From: Paramecium sonneborni
Taxonomy: Eukaryota; Ciliophora; Oligohymenophorea; Peniculida; Parameciidae
Assembly: GCA_905182985.1 (NCBI GenBank)
Contig: CAJJDN010000139.1
Span: 30,883 to 94,882 of the forward strand
Reading direction: 5' to 3'
DNA: 64,000 nucleotides
The stretch's first letter is position 1, and the number at the start of each line of letters is the position of its first letter. Under the pieces are notes generated by a model. The model searched no databases, was not told the DNA's origin, and worked only from the letters and a program-made list of their open reading frames with translations. Below, piece by piece: positions 38,464 through 50,363 of this stretch. The translations under genes were made by a program, and so were the position numbers.

Positions 38464-38887
38464 ATACGTATTTAAACTATTTTAATACATAGACTCAATG
38501 TTATCTGGGTTTAATTTTAAAAAAAAGTTATTTACTTTTGATTATTAATTTTTAGGGATTTGTATTAATTTTATTATTGATTTTTAGGAGGAAATTTTAA
38601 GATTTAAGAATTTTTAAATAATTCTATCTTAAATAGTACTTCTTTGTAATATTTTTCATTAATACAAATAGAAAACTATCATGCTCTTCTATTGTATAAC
38701 AAATATTATGTATTATTAATAATTAAATTATAATCAAAATTTGATTCTAAAATAATTATTATACTAATTGCTAGAAAAAATAAATGTTTTGCTTCTAAGA
38801 AATCATTTCGAAATACAAGATCTTATATTTGGGATGGAGGAATTGCCTATGAAGTGAATATATTATATTTAATCAAATTAATGGAAA

Positions 38888-39013
38888 TGAAATACATTAA
38901 AAATATGTGATAGTGGATTAATTCGAGATTAAGTAGAATGTACAAATAAATAAAACTACTTAAATCGAACTCCTTTTAATATGACTCCAGAATAATTTAT
39001 AATTATAATATGA
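38888..39013 (+). pseudogene. Protein kinase fossil in a gene-free stretch (38464-39778)
   Basis: A short frame reads TLKICDSGLIRDQVECTNK and, a little later, RTPFNMTPEQ. This mimics the kinase activation segment (LKICDFGLAR ... GTPxYMAPEQ), with DFG turned to DSG. TGA codons close it at both ends, and no other kinase subdomain is in frame nearby. The remaining 38464-39778 stretch is poly-A-rich and broken. It looks like a strongly decayed kinase gene. Confidence 0.5.
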
Positions 39014-39778
39014 CTAAAAAGTGGGAATATGGGTTTTTAAGATGCAGATATTTGAAATGGTTTCATAATAATATCTTTATAAATATTCTTAACATAACTT
39101 TAAATAATATCTTAGAAAAATATTATTTAAAATGGAAAAAAATTAAATTAAATTGAATCTTTAAATAAATTATGAAAGTAGAAGTGATATGAAAAAATAA
39201 TTTGATTAAAAATTTGATGAAATTAAATAATGATATTAAAGCTTGTTTTTAAATTTGTATAAAAATAAAAGTGAACAATTAATTAAAGAGGAGATATAAT
39301 ATAAGTGCTTAAAAATTTGATCAAATAGTTTTCAACTAAATCGAAATATGTAAAAATTAATTGAATAGTTTTAAAAAAAATAAAAGATGATTTGATAAAA
39401 ATTATGATATATAATCTTTAGTAAAAATAGAAAAGATTCTTATTAATGTAAAAAATGAGAAGAAAATTAAGAAATTTTTAAATAGATTAAAGGATTCATT
39501 AAGGCAATAGGAAAATAATACAACATTCTATGATCTGATTTTAATAAGAAATAGAAAAAATTTAAGGATGATGTGAGCAATTGTTATAAAATTCTGCTAA
39601 AAATATTGGATTATTATAGATGAGTTTTTGAAAAAAAATACTGATATTTAAAATTCTAAAATTAAGTAAAGGGATATAAATGCACAAATATTTAAGTAGA
39701 GAAGAGTTTAATAATTCTGATATAAGTAATTAGAATAAGTAGATGAAGGGAGTACTTAAGCAGGATGATGTAATTATA

Positions 39779-40811
39779 ATGAATTATGGAATTTTATATT
39801 TCAATATTATTAATATCGACATACAATGGATATGCATCCAATAATTTCGACATCGAAATTAAAAGCAATAAAGTATAAGATAATATAAATAAATTGAGTT
39901 GCTGTAGTTGGAGATAAAGGAGTAGGTAAACATTAATTAATAGAAAAAATGCTGGATGTTGAAACCAAAGTAAATGATCGAGATATTATGTCAATTGACT
40001 TTTTTATATCATATATTTGGATAGGTGATTGTCAATATTAAACAATTCATTATTGGGTTGTTTCTTTAGATTAAAATCAATAATAGTACATAATTATTAT
40101 TAAGAAAGATTGATGTCTATACCATTTATTCCTTAGAGTGATATTTATGTCATAATGTTCAGTTTGCATAAGAATAGAAGTTTGTTTAATGCTCTTCATG
40201 TTTGGCTTTAATTAAGTTCTTAAAAAAGAAATGCTTAATTTATATTTTTAGGATCTGAGTGTGGATAGCTAAGATAATGCGGTTCATTTCATGATATAAT
40301 AAAAATAATAAGAAATAAAATGATAAGATCTGCACCTAATTTAGAGGAAATATAGAATGAATCATCTTTAAAAGAAATTAGAAAAACAATTGCTTATGTT
40401 GATGATTTTATAGATGAGACATTACCAGAAAATGTTTAATATCTAGAAATTAAAGATAATGAACATTAACTATTTAAAATGGTACTTATAAATTCAATTT
40501 AAAATGTAATAAGTAATGAACGATAAAAATTGTATTCAATAAGTGCTCCTATATCTCCAAATGTGATGCCTTAATTATAAAAGTTTTTATCTGAGTAAAT
40601 AAAAAGAAGTGAGCATCTAGACAAGCCAGAAACTCTAAAAGTAATTAAAGAGAAAAGGCAATCAGAAATAGTTCAAACTATAAAAATTGACTAATCGATT
40701 AATATTTAACCTATATAAACAACTATGGATCATACTCTTTTCCCTTTAGAATAGAGCAGCTGTTCCTTATAAGTTAAAAAAGAAACTGGATTTTGTTGTT
40801 AATTAATATGA
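39779..40811 (+). CDS. Divergent Ras/Rab-like GTPase (P-loop GKH)
   Basis: 327 residues if two introns are removed (39873-39898, GAG end; 40086-40108, AAG end). It parallels the next gene: IAVVGDKGVGKHQLIEKML (P-loop with His instead of Ser/Thr), VETKVNDRDIMSIDFFIS, then SDIYVIMFSLHKNRSLFNAL. The usual DxxG, NKxD and SAK motifs cannot be recognised. The protein ends GFCCQLI, a double-Cys tail resembling a Rab prenylation signal. A long Ser/Lys-rich C-terminal extension follows the core. Nucleotide binding is doubtful. Alternatively it is a decaying paralog, but the frame is intact over 300 codons. Confidence 0.65.
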
Positions 40812-40882
40812 TGTAAAATATGAACTGACTTGATTATACAATATGTTTCAATTATAACAAATTAATATATTTAATTTTTATA

Positions 40883-41885
40883 ATGGAGTAAGATAGTATT
40901 ACCATTCTTTCATCATCAAAAGAAAGAAGAATAAAGTATTTTCATATTATCATTTAGAGTTATATTGATTGGAGACTAAAGTGTTGGAAAAAGTAAGCTT
41001 CTTGAATAATTGCTAAACGTTGAATCCAAAGTTAATGATAAAGATATTCAAACTGTTGATTTTTTTATTTCCAGAGTTATTTTACCTGATAATTCAGAAT
41101 AGAAGATATTTATTTGGGTTACTACTGGAGAAATCAAAAATATGTAATGACATTCTCAATAATGAAAATAAATAGAAATCTTATACGAGCTTTTCTAATA
41201 AAGAGTCATATTTATGTTATAGCATTTTCTCTCAATAATCCTATTTCATTTGAAAATGCTGTTAATACTTGGTTTGCTTAATGTTATAAAAATGCAAGAG
41301 AAACAAATAATTATTATTATTTCATTGGTACTATGAGTGATAAAGAACATCTTTGTGGATCCTATTAAGACATTATATAAAAAATAGCAGATAAGTGTTA
41401 GGAACTTAAAATTGAGAAAAATGCATAATCAGTACCATTTCCAACAGACAAAGCATATATAAGATAATCAGCTAAATGGAATGATGATAATATCATTGAA
41501 TTTGCTAAAAATAAATTACCTAATAATGTGTAAATTTTATATCTTTTAAATTAGATTCTATTCTGAAACTTCAGCCGTTGTTAAATCAGGAATTGAAAGA
41601 AGTTCAAGCATTTTTATTAGATTATTATAAGCTGCTGTTAAATAGGAATTTGAAAAAGATGGAATATAACCTATTATTGCTCCAACTAGAACTGATTCTA
41701 GATTTTCTATGGCATAGATGTAACACCCAACATCATCTACAAGATAATCAACTCAAACACCCAGTTTATAAGTCAATATCGTAAAAGAACCTGCTCCATT
41801 TTTGCCTTTTGAATAACGAGAATCGAATTTGTCTTCAATTGAAGAAGTTAAAAAAGAACAAAATTTATGTTGTATGATTTAATGA
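40883..41885 (+). CDS. Divergent Ras/Rab-like GTPase (tandem paralog)
   Basis: 307 residues from four exons (introns 22, 32 and 25 nt, TAG ends). Core: VILIGDQSVGKSKLLEQLL with a normal P-loop, VESKVNDKDIQTVDFFIS as the effector/strand region, IFIWVTTGE where WDTAGxE is expected, SHIYVIAFSLNNPISFENA, a degenerate G4 (GTMSDKEHL) and a good G5 (ETSAVV). The C-terminal Ser/Thr/Pro tail ends CCMIQ, a plausible double-Cys prenylation site. The G3 Asp and Gln equivalents are missing, so hydrolysis is probably altered. It sits 71 bp after its paralog, a local tandem duplication. Confidence 0.78.
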
Positions 41886-42069
41886 AAAATATTTAAATTT
41901 CTTAACTTTCTAATTTTTTTCTTGCGTATTCAAGTTATTACATTGATTCAATTTTAGTCTAAGCTTGCACTATCACATATTTAAACTAAATTTATTTATA
42001 TGAAAAATACTGTATCATTTAAGTGAAAATTAATTAAATTAAATTATTAATATTATTAAATTAATTTAT

Positions 42070-42861
42070 ATGGATTCAATTGATGATCTCACTTGCAAAT
42101 TAGGTTCTTTGAGTTCTGATCAACAAACCAATGATACCTTAAGTTCTGCACATTTAAGAGCAAGTGATATATTATGCGATCTCAAAAAATCTATTGACCT
42201 ATATAATAAACCACTATTTGCATTAAAAGATTAAGTCTACGATCTATTTTAAACAATGAGAAATATGACAATCAAAGAGAATTATAGTTATCAAATAGCA
42301 TCAATTATATTTTTGAGTGAGTACCAAGATAACTCTTCTTAAAAAATAGAAAATGTGAAATAAATACTCTAATAATGCACAAATTTAAATCTAAAAACAT
42401 ATTTTGTCATTTTGAATACAAATAATCGTTAACCAAATAACAAAGAACTTAGATAATTAGTTGATTAATTTCCATGTAGTTTAAGTATTGTAGATGCTGA
42501 AATTAAAAATATTGATACAGAACTATAAAAAATTAATAAAGAATTAAGAATAGGATCTTTTGATACAAGATTGTTTGTTCATATTTCTACAAATAAAAGT
42601 ATGAAAATCTTTCTTGAAAATTTAATTACTTCTTTATATAAATTTTAGAAGGGATTGGCTTAAAATGATAAAATTTATTGGTCTTCATGCAAGAAAAATG
42701 ATTAATTCACTGCTGTAGAAATTTAAGAATAATAAGAAGATTAAAAGAAAGAAGGAAAAAAAAAGAAAAGATAAAAAATGTTCATTGGTTTAACTATATT
42801 AATAGTTTTAACAATTCTTTGTTATTTATTATATGTTGTAGTTATTACATTTAAATAATGA
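42070..42861 (+). CDS. Tail-anchored membrane protein, unknown family
   Basis: 263 residues, no intron. The N-terminal 210 residues are cytosolic and helical with a basic stretch (QEDQKKEGKKKKRQKM) just before a single C-terminal transmembrane segment (FIGLTILIVLTILCYLLYVVVI). That topology is typical of tail-anchored proteins such as SNARE-like factors. A helix-rich SNARE motif with a central Gln/Arg layer was not clear. Segments such as HLRASDILCDLKKSIDLYNK are seen. Function unknown. Confidence 0.65.
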
Positions 42862-42900
42862 ATTATACTGATTTTAATAATGAATATAATATAATATGGA

Positions 42901-44486
42901 TCAATGAAATTCTGAATATTCTTATTATCTGGGAATCCAAGGATTGTCAAACAAGGATTTGTGTGAAAAGTATTAGTAAGCAACAAAAATGATTAAGAGT
43001 ACGATAAAAATGATACTAACATAAAATGCTGCAATAACCAAAGAATAAGTGGAAGAGTAGGTATTCTTAGCAAATTAATTAACTTGAGTAACAGCCTGAA
43101 ATAATGATATTATATATATACCAATTTTAATCCTTCATCTGGGAAGCAATTTTTATCAAGGTACTTAGAGAATTGAGTATTATGTTCTCTTAGTCCATTC
43201 TAAATGAAATAAGAATTTTATTATTACATTTCCATCTACTTCACTTAAATAAACAGCTCCTAAAGCAATACACAATAAGGCAACGATTAATGCAATTCCA
43301 CATAAGAACTTAGGTTAATGAAATTCAGTCATATCAATCCATTAGAAAATCTACAAAACTATTTAAATAAATTTACTCTATTTTTCATTAGATACAAAAT
43401 AGGAACAAGGAAAAGAACGATTCCTACACTTATAATAATTATTAAAGACATTGCTCTTTCTGATTTATAGACTCTTTATCCACTTTTAGAGATTTAATCA
43501 ATTTCTTTAGGTGATAATTTCTAACAGAATTCATTAGTATTAATTTAAATTTTCTTTATGGCTTCTAATGCATACGTATCAGAGTTATCTTCATAGTTTT
43601 GATAAAATGGTAATTTAGATAGTACATCAGTCAAACCATTTTATTAATAAGTTTGATGAGCTGAAAATGTATTCAAAGTAACACGATGAGATTGTAAATC
43701 TTTAAAATTATCACAACCAATTTCAGGTCTTTTAGCAAGAGGGTAATATTTAGATGATTAAAATTTAGGATTTAATTTATGATTGTAACAAGGAGATGAA
43801 TTATCTTATCCAATTCCTGGGACAACTTCAATACTAACAATAGGAGATGAATTTTCAAATAATTTGATATAATTATCCGTTCCAATTTTAATAGCATTTC
43901 TATCATTATTTCTTGTATTATCTTTTTGTAAACCAGATAATGGACAATGTTTGTTTGATGGAACACAAATATTACCACACTATTAGTAAGAAGTTTCACA
44001 TGCAGCACCTTGTAATGGTTTCCATTCTGTAAATATTTTAGTACAATATTATTTTTATTGCCATGTTGTAAATAATACAGAATCATGAGATTTCACCTTT
44101 TTACAATTAGATTTGTAGAAACAAGTGAGAGAATGACTAATCTCTCCATTTTCACAAATACATCCAGATTATACTCCATCCCATTAACCTAAATGAGTTC
44201 TTCCATATCCATCTGGACATTCAACAACATCATGAGTAAAATATGATAACATATTAAGAGCTGATGCAGCAGTTGAATGAGTTGCTACTACAATATCCTC
44301 AATTGGGGCCATTTACATATTATTTTTTAGAGTTTCTAATGTGTTATGTGCACCTTCTGGATTGAAATGTTTCACTTTAGAAGCAAAGAGTAATGCCATA
44401 ATAAGAAGAATTATTATAAAGAATGCTATTGGTAATATGTATAGTAACCAATCTATCAACTAAAAATTCAAATTTAACGATTACAT
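42901..44486 (-). CDS. Multi-pass membrane protein with Cys-rich ectodomain
   Basis: 501 residues from four exons (introns 26, 28 and 26 nt). Order: N-terminal transmembrane helix (LLYILPIAFFIIILLIMALL), a 250-residue ectodomain with about 15 cysteines (ECPDGYGRTHLG, SGCICENGE, CGNICVPSNKHCPL), a second helix (MSLIIIISVGIVLFLVPILY), a third (FLCGIALIVALLCIALGAVY), a short loop with an unpaired Cys, and a last helix (AAFYVSIIFIVLLIIFVAY). Four membrane spans with large loops recall Tweety or prominin topology, but no motif supports either. The 5' end is 29 bp from the divergent start of the next gene. Confidence 0.65.
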
Positions 44487-44515
44487 AAGAATATTTCTTA
44501 GGTTTTACTACACTT

Positions 44516-44832
44516 ATGGTTTTATTTTATATCGGTTATTACACAATAATTTACTCTCTTTATGGCTCAGGTTACACTTTCACTAAATAACTAGACTATA
44601 TAGATACTTTAATATTCTGTTTCAATTGGTGGTTAAGGTTGATATACAGGTTTAGCTTAAAATAAGTATTTAAAAGATACTCGGTGTATTTGTATTATAT
44701 CCAAAAGGTAAAGGCGCTACTTACTACTGTGGATTTATGTACATAGATTGGACGTATGAATTAGGTAACATTGATTAATCAAAATAAAAACAATAAAATT
44801 AAGATTAAAAGAGAGTATTCTAAATATTGTGA
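44516..44832 (+). CDS. Small hydrophobic protein
   Basis: 95 residues if a 29-nt intron with GTT...AAG ends is removed. The second half is the convincing part: ILGVFVLYPKGKGATYYCG followed by FMYIDWTYELGNIDQ and a Gln/Lys tail. The first half is aromatic and hydrophobic (VLFYIGYYTIIYSLYG, LIFCFNWWL), suggesting one or two membrane spans. It lies between a divergent promoter shared with the minus-strand membrane protein and the convergent stop of the CX9C gene. The start and intron are uncertain. Confidence 0.42.
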
Positions 44833-44867
44833 TTAAAATTATATTTATGTATGCTCTTTAATACTGC

Positions 44868-45221
44868 TCAGAATTTATAATCTGGAGTAGTGTTGGCCTT
44901 TCTAAATGCAGGCTTACCACATTCCAATAATGCTATTATAATTATTTATTTAATCGGGTACCATCTTTGAATTGCATACATTTTGATTCATCTTTTGTTC
45001 TTAAAACACACTAATTATATTTCTAATCATTTCTTACTTCTTTAAATGCACTTAATTCTCCTGGGCATTCTTATTTCAAAATAATTGTTCTTGGAGCATT
45101 TTCATCTTCTCTTGGGAAACTATTAGATGAAAATAAACTAAATGTTATACAAAATGACTTTGCTTTCCATTTAAGTGGATCTCTTTTTAGCTGTAGAGAA
45201 ATTATATGATCGTGATTCCAT
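44868..45221 (-). CDS. CX9C-type (CHCH-like) small protein
   Basis: 97 residues from three exons (introns 31 and 29 nt: 45120-45150 and 44933-44961). Three cysteines are spaced by nine residues each (C-VLRTKDESK-C-MQFKDALLE-C), preceded by ECPGELSAF and followed by GKPAFRKANTTPD. CX9C helices are the hallmark of mitochondrial intermembrane-space proteins oxidised by Mia40/Erv1, including respiratory-complex assembly factors. The twin-CX9C pairing is not perfect, because a fourth Cys lies 19 residues upstream. Mitochondrial location is inferred from the motif. Confidence 0.62.
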
Positions 45222-45281
45222 TTTAATTAAATATCTAAGATTTAAATTAATCTAAGTAACACATATATATATTTTATTCAA

Positions 45282-46852
45282 TCATTATTTCCTGCTTCTA
45301 ATTTATTTTACTGCCAAATTAAGTGCTACCTTATAAAGTTAAGAATCAAAAGTATTTTATTACTTCATAGATTTTACTAGTCCTTTTGCAGTAGATGATT
45401 TTTGATGATGCATCTATTAAGAAGAAGACTATCCACTACTCTATTTTAACATTGTTGATTATTAAGAATTTGTTACTTATCTTGCAGAATGCGTTTATTG
45501 ATAATACACAAGCTTTTATTCTCCACTTGTATTTATTTATAATGGTTTATCATTAGATTTTGATTTTATATTGATTTTTCTATTAGGTTCTCTATTTGAT
45601 AGAGGTTCTTGAATTTTCACTCTTCTAAATTGATTTAGTTCTTTTATGTTAAGTTTTTTTCTAGATTATTATCCCTTCAGACGATTTGTTATTTCATATC
45701 TCTAAGTCAGACTTCGAGGATCTTAAGCTATAGATAAACTATCAAAATGAACTGTGCAACATTGCTTTGAATCTCTAATTAATTTTTTAGCTTAAAGTGT
45801 CTATAAATCAGACATGACTTTTAATTCTAATTATTACACTTTTTTTGGTAGATGTGGACTTTGTTAAGGAGCTCTCGGAGTAACACATTTAGGTGATTTT
45901 AAAAGACTGGCAATTTTTTATTGATTTGGTAACAAGGTAGGATTATTTGAATATTTAATTTCGATATCCCGAGGAGTCTAAGTTTAAAAAATAGGAAAGG
46001 TTACAATATGTAATTGATCAGATTTTAAGGATTAATTTTTTTTTTTAGCAACTGTTTTAGGAATTGATGTCTTGAGCATATTAAGTATACTAGTTATACT
46101 TGATTTGCGATGTTATAAGATTGGGTTGTTTGATTAAATAAATTATTCTTATGGAGGTTTGTAGTTTTCATATTTAAAGTTAGGATTGGTAGATTACATA
46201 AGTTTATATTGGTGGAGCTATTACTTGAAGTTCAGGAATTGTGGTTTTGGCTCAATGATACTTATGCCATCAAGGATCTTCTCGCATTTAGACATCGGCT
46301 AAGTTGAGGGTGTTCTGTCTTACTTCGTCTGAGGAGCTAGGTTCTTAAGCAGTCACTTAGTGGCTGGATTATGGCATTGGTGAATCACCCACTATACCTT
46401 TTGGTGGTTTGTCTGGATTGTTTTTGTTCTCTTAAGCTATTAACTTGGCTATGCGAAAGTACTCTAATCTTCTCTTCTTATCATGGTAATAGTTTAATGG
46501 AATAATGGCTGGAAGCATGAATAATCTAGGTATATCATTATGGAACTTGTTAATAAGATTAAAATAGTACTTTGTAATACTCACCTAGCATTTACAATTT
46601 TTCATAGACTATATTAGATTAATAGATTTTGCAAATTAATTCTTCAGGTGTATCATACATTATAACATCTTTAAAGACAATGTTATTGTTTGTTCTACAA
46701 TTACGTAAGATCTCTGTTATTCCTTTTGTGTAATGGTAATTCTATGATTGTGAGTATTTCAAGAACAAAGAATGACGCATTATTTCTAACTCCATAATAC
46801 ATATATTCTTACCTATCAATGGTGTAGTTTCATCACAAAAATCACATTTCAT
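45282..46852 (-). CDS. Hypothetical protein with conserved N-terminal domain
   Basis: 497 residues from four exons; introns of 27 and 25 nt end TAG, and the one at 46546-46570 ends AAG. The N-terminus has a short Cys pair (MKCDFCDETTP), then a conserved-looking domain (NNIVFKDVIMYDTPEELI, MLGEYYKFHNDIPRLFML, NYYHDKKRRLEYFRIAKLI). The EYYKFHNDIPR phrase looks like part of a ciliate-expanded family whose function I do not know. The C-terminal 300 residues are disordered, rich in Ser, Gln, Lys and Pro. The start is 59 bp from the divergent EF-hand kinase start. Confidence 0.68.
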
Positions 46853-46911
46853 TTTGAATTTTTTTATGTTTATAAAATAATATAAAAATAATATTCAAAC
46901 AAAACAATTTA

Positions 46912-48680
46912 ATGGATAAGACCCTATAAAGAATTATTAGATATACCTAAAAACATGTAGATTCTAATCAAAATTGTCATTTCGATTAATACTCATTCAA
47001 TTACACGAAAGATCTTTTAGGAGAAGGATCTTTTGGTAGGTTATAATTCTTAAGACAATTAGTGTTTATCGAGGAATACAAGGAAATTCCTATGTAGCTA
47101 TCAAGATTCTCAATCTCAAATATTATGACAACCCTGCCTACAAACAAGCACTTAAAAATGAAATCACTCTCATGATGGAATTATAGAGTCCAAATGTTGT
47201 GAGAATATTAGATGTATAATATATCCCTAATAATAAGGCACTTTGTGATTAACATGATAATGAACTCTATTTAATTATTGAATATTGTGAAGGAGGAGAT
47301 CTACGTCATCTTTTAACTCATTAACCAAACCAAAGATTTTCAGAATCTGCAGCTGTTGCTATCATATCTTAAACCATTTAAGGATTAACAGAATTATTGC
47401 ATAAAAATTATATGCATCGTGATATTAAAGTAATTTATTAATTTCAAATTAGCCTGATAATATACTTCTTAAGTAAAATACCTATAAAGTTGCTGATTTT
47501 GGTTTAGCTGCCAAAATTCCTCCAAAACAAGTCTTAAGAGGTATTTCTATCTAATTATGTATTAGCTTAAGCAGGAACTCCTTTATATATGTCTCCTTAA
47601 GTCTTAGAATCTAAAGAATACTCTAATAAATGTGATATTTGGTCTTTAGGATTGGTTTTATATGAACTCCTTTTTGGTAGAACTCCTTGGTTATGTAGAA
47701 GTTTTGATACTTATCTTATGGAAATTTAAACTAAACCTTTACAATTTCCTTATGAAATTGAAATTTCACCTAATGTTAAAGATTTCATTAAAAACTGTTT
47801 AAAAATTGAAGAACATAATCGCATGAGTTGGTCAGAATTACTAAAACATCCTATGTTATAATTACAAGGAAAATTAAAGAGATAACCTACTTAAGAAAGA
47901 TTAAATTTTTCTGTTTAAGAAAGAGAATATTTATACAATATCTAATTAGTATGTGCTTAACACAATTTCTAAGCTAAAGATCTCATGAAATAATGTGGCA
48001 AAACTCATATTAATTTATAAGAATTTTAGAATATGTTGAAAAAGATTATAAACCAAAACAATGAAGAACTTGGTAGCAAATTATTTCAAAAATTTGATTA
48101 ATCTAAAGATGGATTAATAAGTGCCTAAGAATTCGAATATTTATTTAGTGAATATGATTTTGCACCTTTAAATACTATTTCTGTTTAAATTATTCATGAA
48201 TTGTAAGCAATTATTAAAATATATTAAATATCTTTGAAATAACTATTTGTACAATTAGATTAAGATAAGAATGGTTTTCTAGATTAAAAAGAATTTGAAT
48301 TTTTAATTAAAAAGATTGCACCTAAATTATCCTCTCATAACATTAAAGAAATATTCAAAAATTATGATTAAGATAATGATGGTAAAATTAGTCTTAAAGA
48401 ATTATAATTTGTTTTATAAAGCAAGAATTATCAAAAATTAAAAATAATCTTGAATAGAATTCGTTAGACTTTAATGAAAAAATCAGTTTCTGTGAATACA
48501 TTGTTTACTTAAGTTGATAAAGAATAAAAAGGATATCTAAATTTCAAAGATTTTGAATATTTAATGAATAAATTAGATTAATTAAATAGATCTGACATTT
48601 AAGATCTTTTTAATTTGTTTGATGAAGATGCAAATGGAAGAATATCATTAAATGAATTTTAAGGATTATTAAATTTATGA
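46912..48680 (+). CDS. Calcium-dependent-type kinase (kinase + EF hands)
   Basis: 565 residues from four exons (introns 23, 23 and 25 nt; the first starts GTT). Kinase: LLGEGSFGSVYRGIQ, VAIKILNL, IIEYCEGGDLRHLL, YMHRDIKPDNILL, VADFGLAAKI, and AGTPLYMSPQVL, where APE is SPQ. Then CDIWSLGLVLYELLFG. EF hands follow: DQSKDGLISAQE, DQDKNGFLDQKE, DQDNDGKISLKE, a weaker DKEQKGYLNFKD and DEDANGRISLNE. The architecture is CDPK-like, but the activation-segment phrasing resembles ULK kinases rather than CAMK. It should be a Ca2+-regulated Ser/Thr kinase. Confidence 0.9.
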
Positions 48681-48776
48681 TTTAAGAAAAAATGTATATA
48701 TTTTAATTATAATTGAACACTTTTATTCAAAAATTAATAACTTTTGTGACAACTCTAAATTTAACTAATTTAATTA

Positions 48777-50316
48777 ATGAAATACTACTATGCTTTCTTC
48801 TTGGTTTTAATTTTCCTGATGATAAATACAGAAGATTTATAAAATCTCACACAGATAGAACAAATAGAGGATACTATAGAAAAGAATAAAAAATTAGCAG
48901 AATTTATAGATGGTAGATAGATCCATGATTTATTTCTCTTATATGCAGTGAAAATGATTGATTCAAATCTTAGAATAGCTTATCATAATTTAGAGTAAGT
49001 AGCAACATCACTTTAAAATATATCAATCTTACTCTATAATAGGGTTACAAGATCATCTAAAATTCAATCCAAAAGTATTCCATCATAAATAAACTTTGCT
49101 AATTATTTTGGTGGTGCTTCAATACTCGCGAGAAGTAAACAATTGCTTGGAGTGGATAATATTTTAGTTGACAATCAAGAAAGGTATTTTATATTTATTT
49201 AAATTTAGCTATATGATTACAGAGTGTAATTTAGAAAAATTGTTTTTTGTAATTTGTTTAAAAGAAGAAATCTAATTAGAAACAATATACTTTATCAATA
49301 AAGAATTTTACTCATCTACAATTAAAAATTTTAAAGTATCATTCAAGAATAATTATTTTTCTTAGGTATTTGGAAGTATTGTGTATCCTACTGAAAGTTG
49401 GGATTTTCTATAGGCATTTGAATCAGAGGATATAAATGAATGGTAAAGTTTTGAATTTGAATCGCATTTTCTTAGATATTTGAAAATAGAAATTATTGAT
49501 TTTCATCATGCAGAATATCATTGTACTTTAACTTAAATTAGGTAATTAGATTATACTAAATTAATTAGAGTTTTTGGATAAACAGTCATTGGAGATTTAA
49601 TATAATCTCATAAAAAACATAAATTACAATTACCTAAAATAGAACCAATTAAGGAAGTTAAGAAATAACCATAAAGTATTAAAATTCCATGTAATGAGAT
49701 AATTAATAAATATGAAAATTCTAATAATTCTACATGTAGCTATTTTGATTATTTATTTGATTTATAATAATCAAATATAGAGCAATTAGAGAGTCCAAAT
49801 TAATATTTAGATATGATTCCTTTCGAATCTAATCAATCTTTATATAAGGTGACTGCATAAAACATAATTATTTTATCACATAATCTTTAATTGTTAAAAG
49901 AATAATTATAATCTATTCGTAATACTAAGTTGAAAGACATGGTAAATCAAAAATAGAACGATTATATGTATAAGTAATTATCATCTGAACTCTAATAATA
50001 ATAAATTATTAATAATATTTTACAGTAAGAAATAAATTATTTAAAAATTGCTACTGGTATTTGTGTAATAGGCATATTAATTTTATTTGTAGTGTTATGC
50101 TTACAGAATAATAAATATAATTAAACGAGGAATTATCGAAATTAATAAATTTTAATTTAAAATTAAAAGAATATCCCAGATATTACTACTCTTACTCCAA
50201 TTTTAGTGAATGGATACTCAAATATTAATGATGAGAATATTCATTATATAATAAAGAGTTAAAGCAATATTGATAAAAATCATAAAAATAAGAAAAAGAG
50301 CAATTTTGTTCATTGA
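48777..50316 (+). CDS. SUN/SLP-domain membrane protein
   Basis: 504 residues from two exons (25-nt intron). Signal peptide (YYYAFFLVLIFLMINTED), a helical region, then the SUN-like domain: NFANYFGGASILARSKQLLG, MITECNLEKLFFVICLKEEI, KNFKVSF, VFGSIVYPTESWDFL, and HFLRYLKIEIIDFHHAEYHC. This matches the SLP/SUCO-type mid-SUN family of ER and nuclear-envelope proteins. A transmembrane helix lies near the C-terminus (LKIATGICVIGILILFVVLC) with a polar tail. Role in ER/nuclear-envelope organisation or protein folding is inferred from the family. Confidence 0.82.
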
Positions 50317-50363
50317 TTTATATTTTACTATTTAATTAAAATATTTAATTCATAAAATAATTA

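Noticed and set aside
41578..41784. 68-codon plus frame inside the second GTPase gene.
   Set aside because: Overlaps the true third exon, which restores the G5 ETSA motif in another frame.
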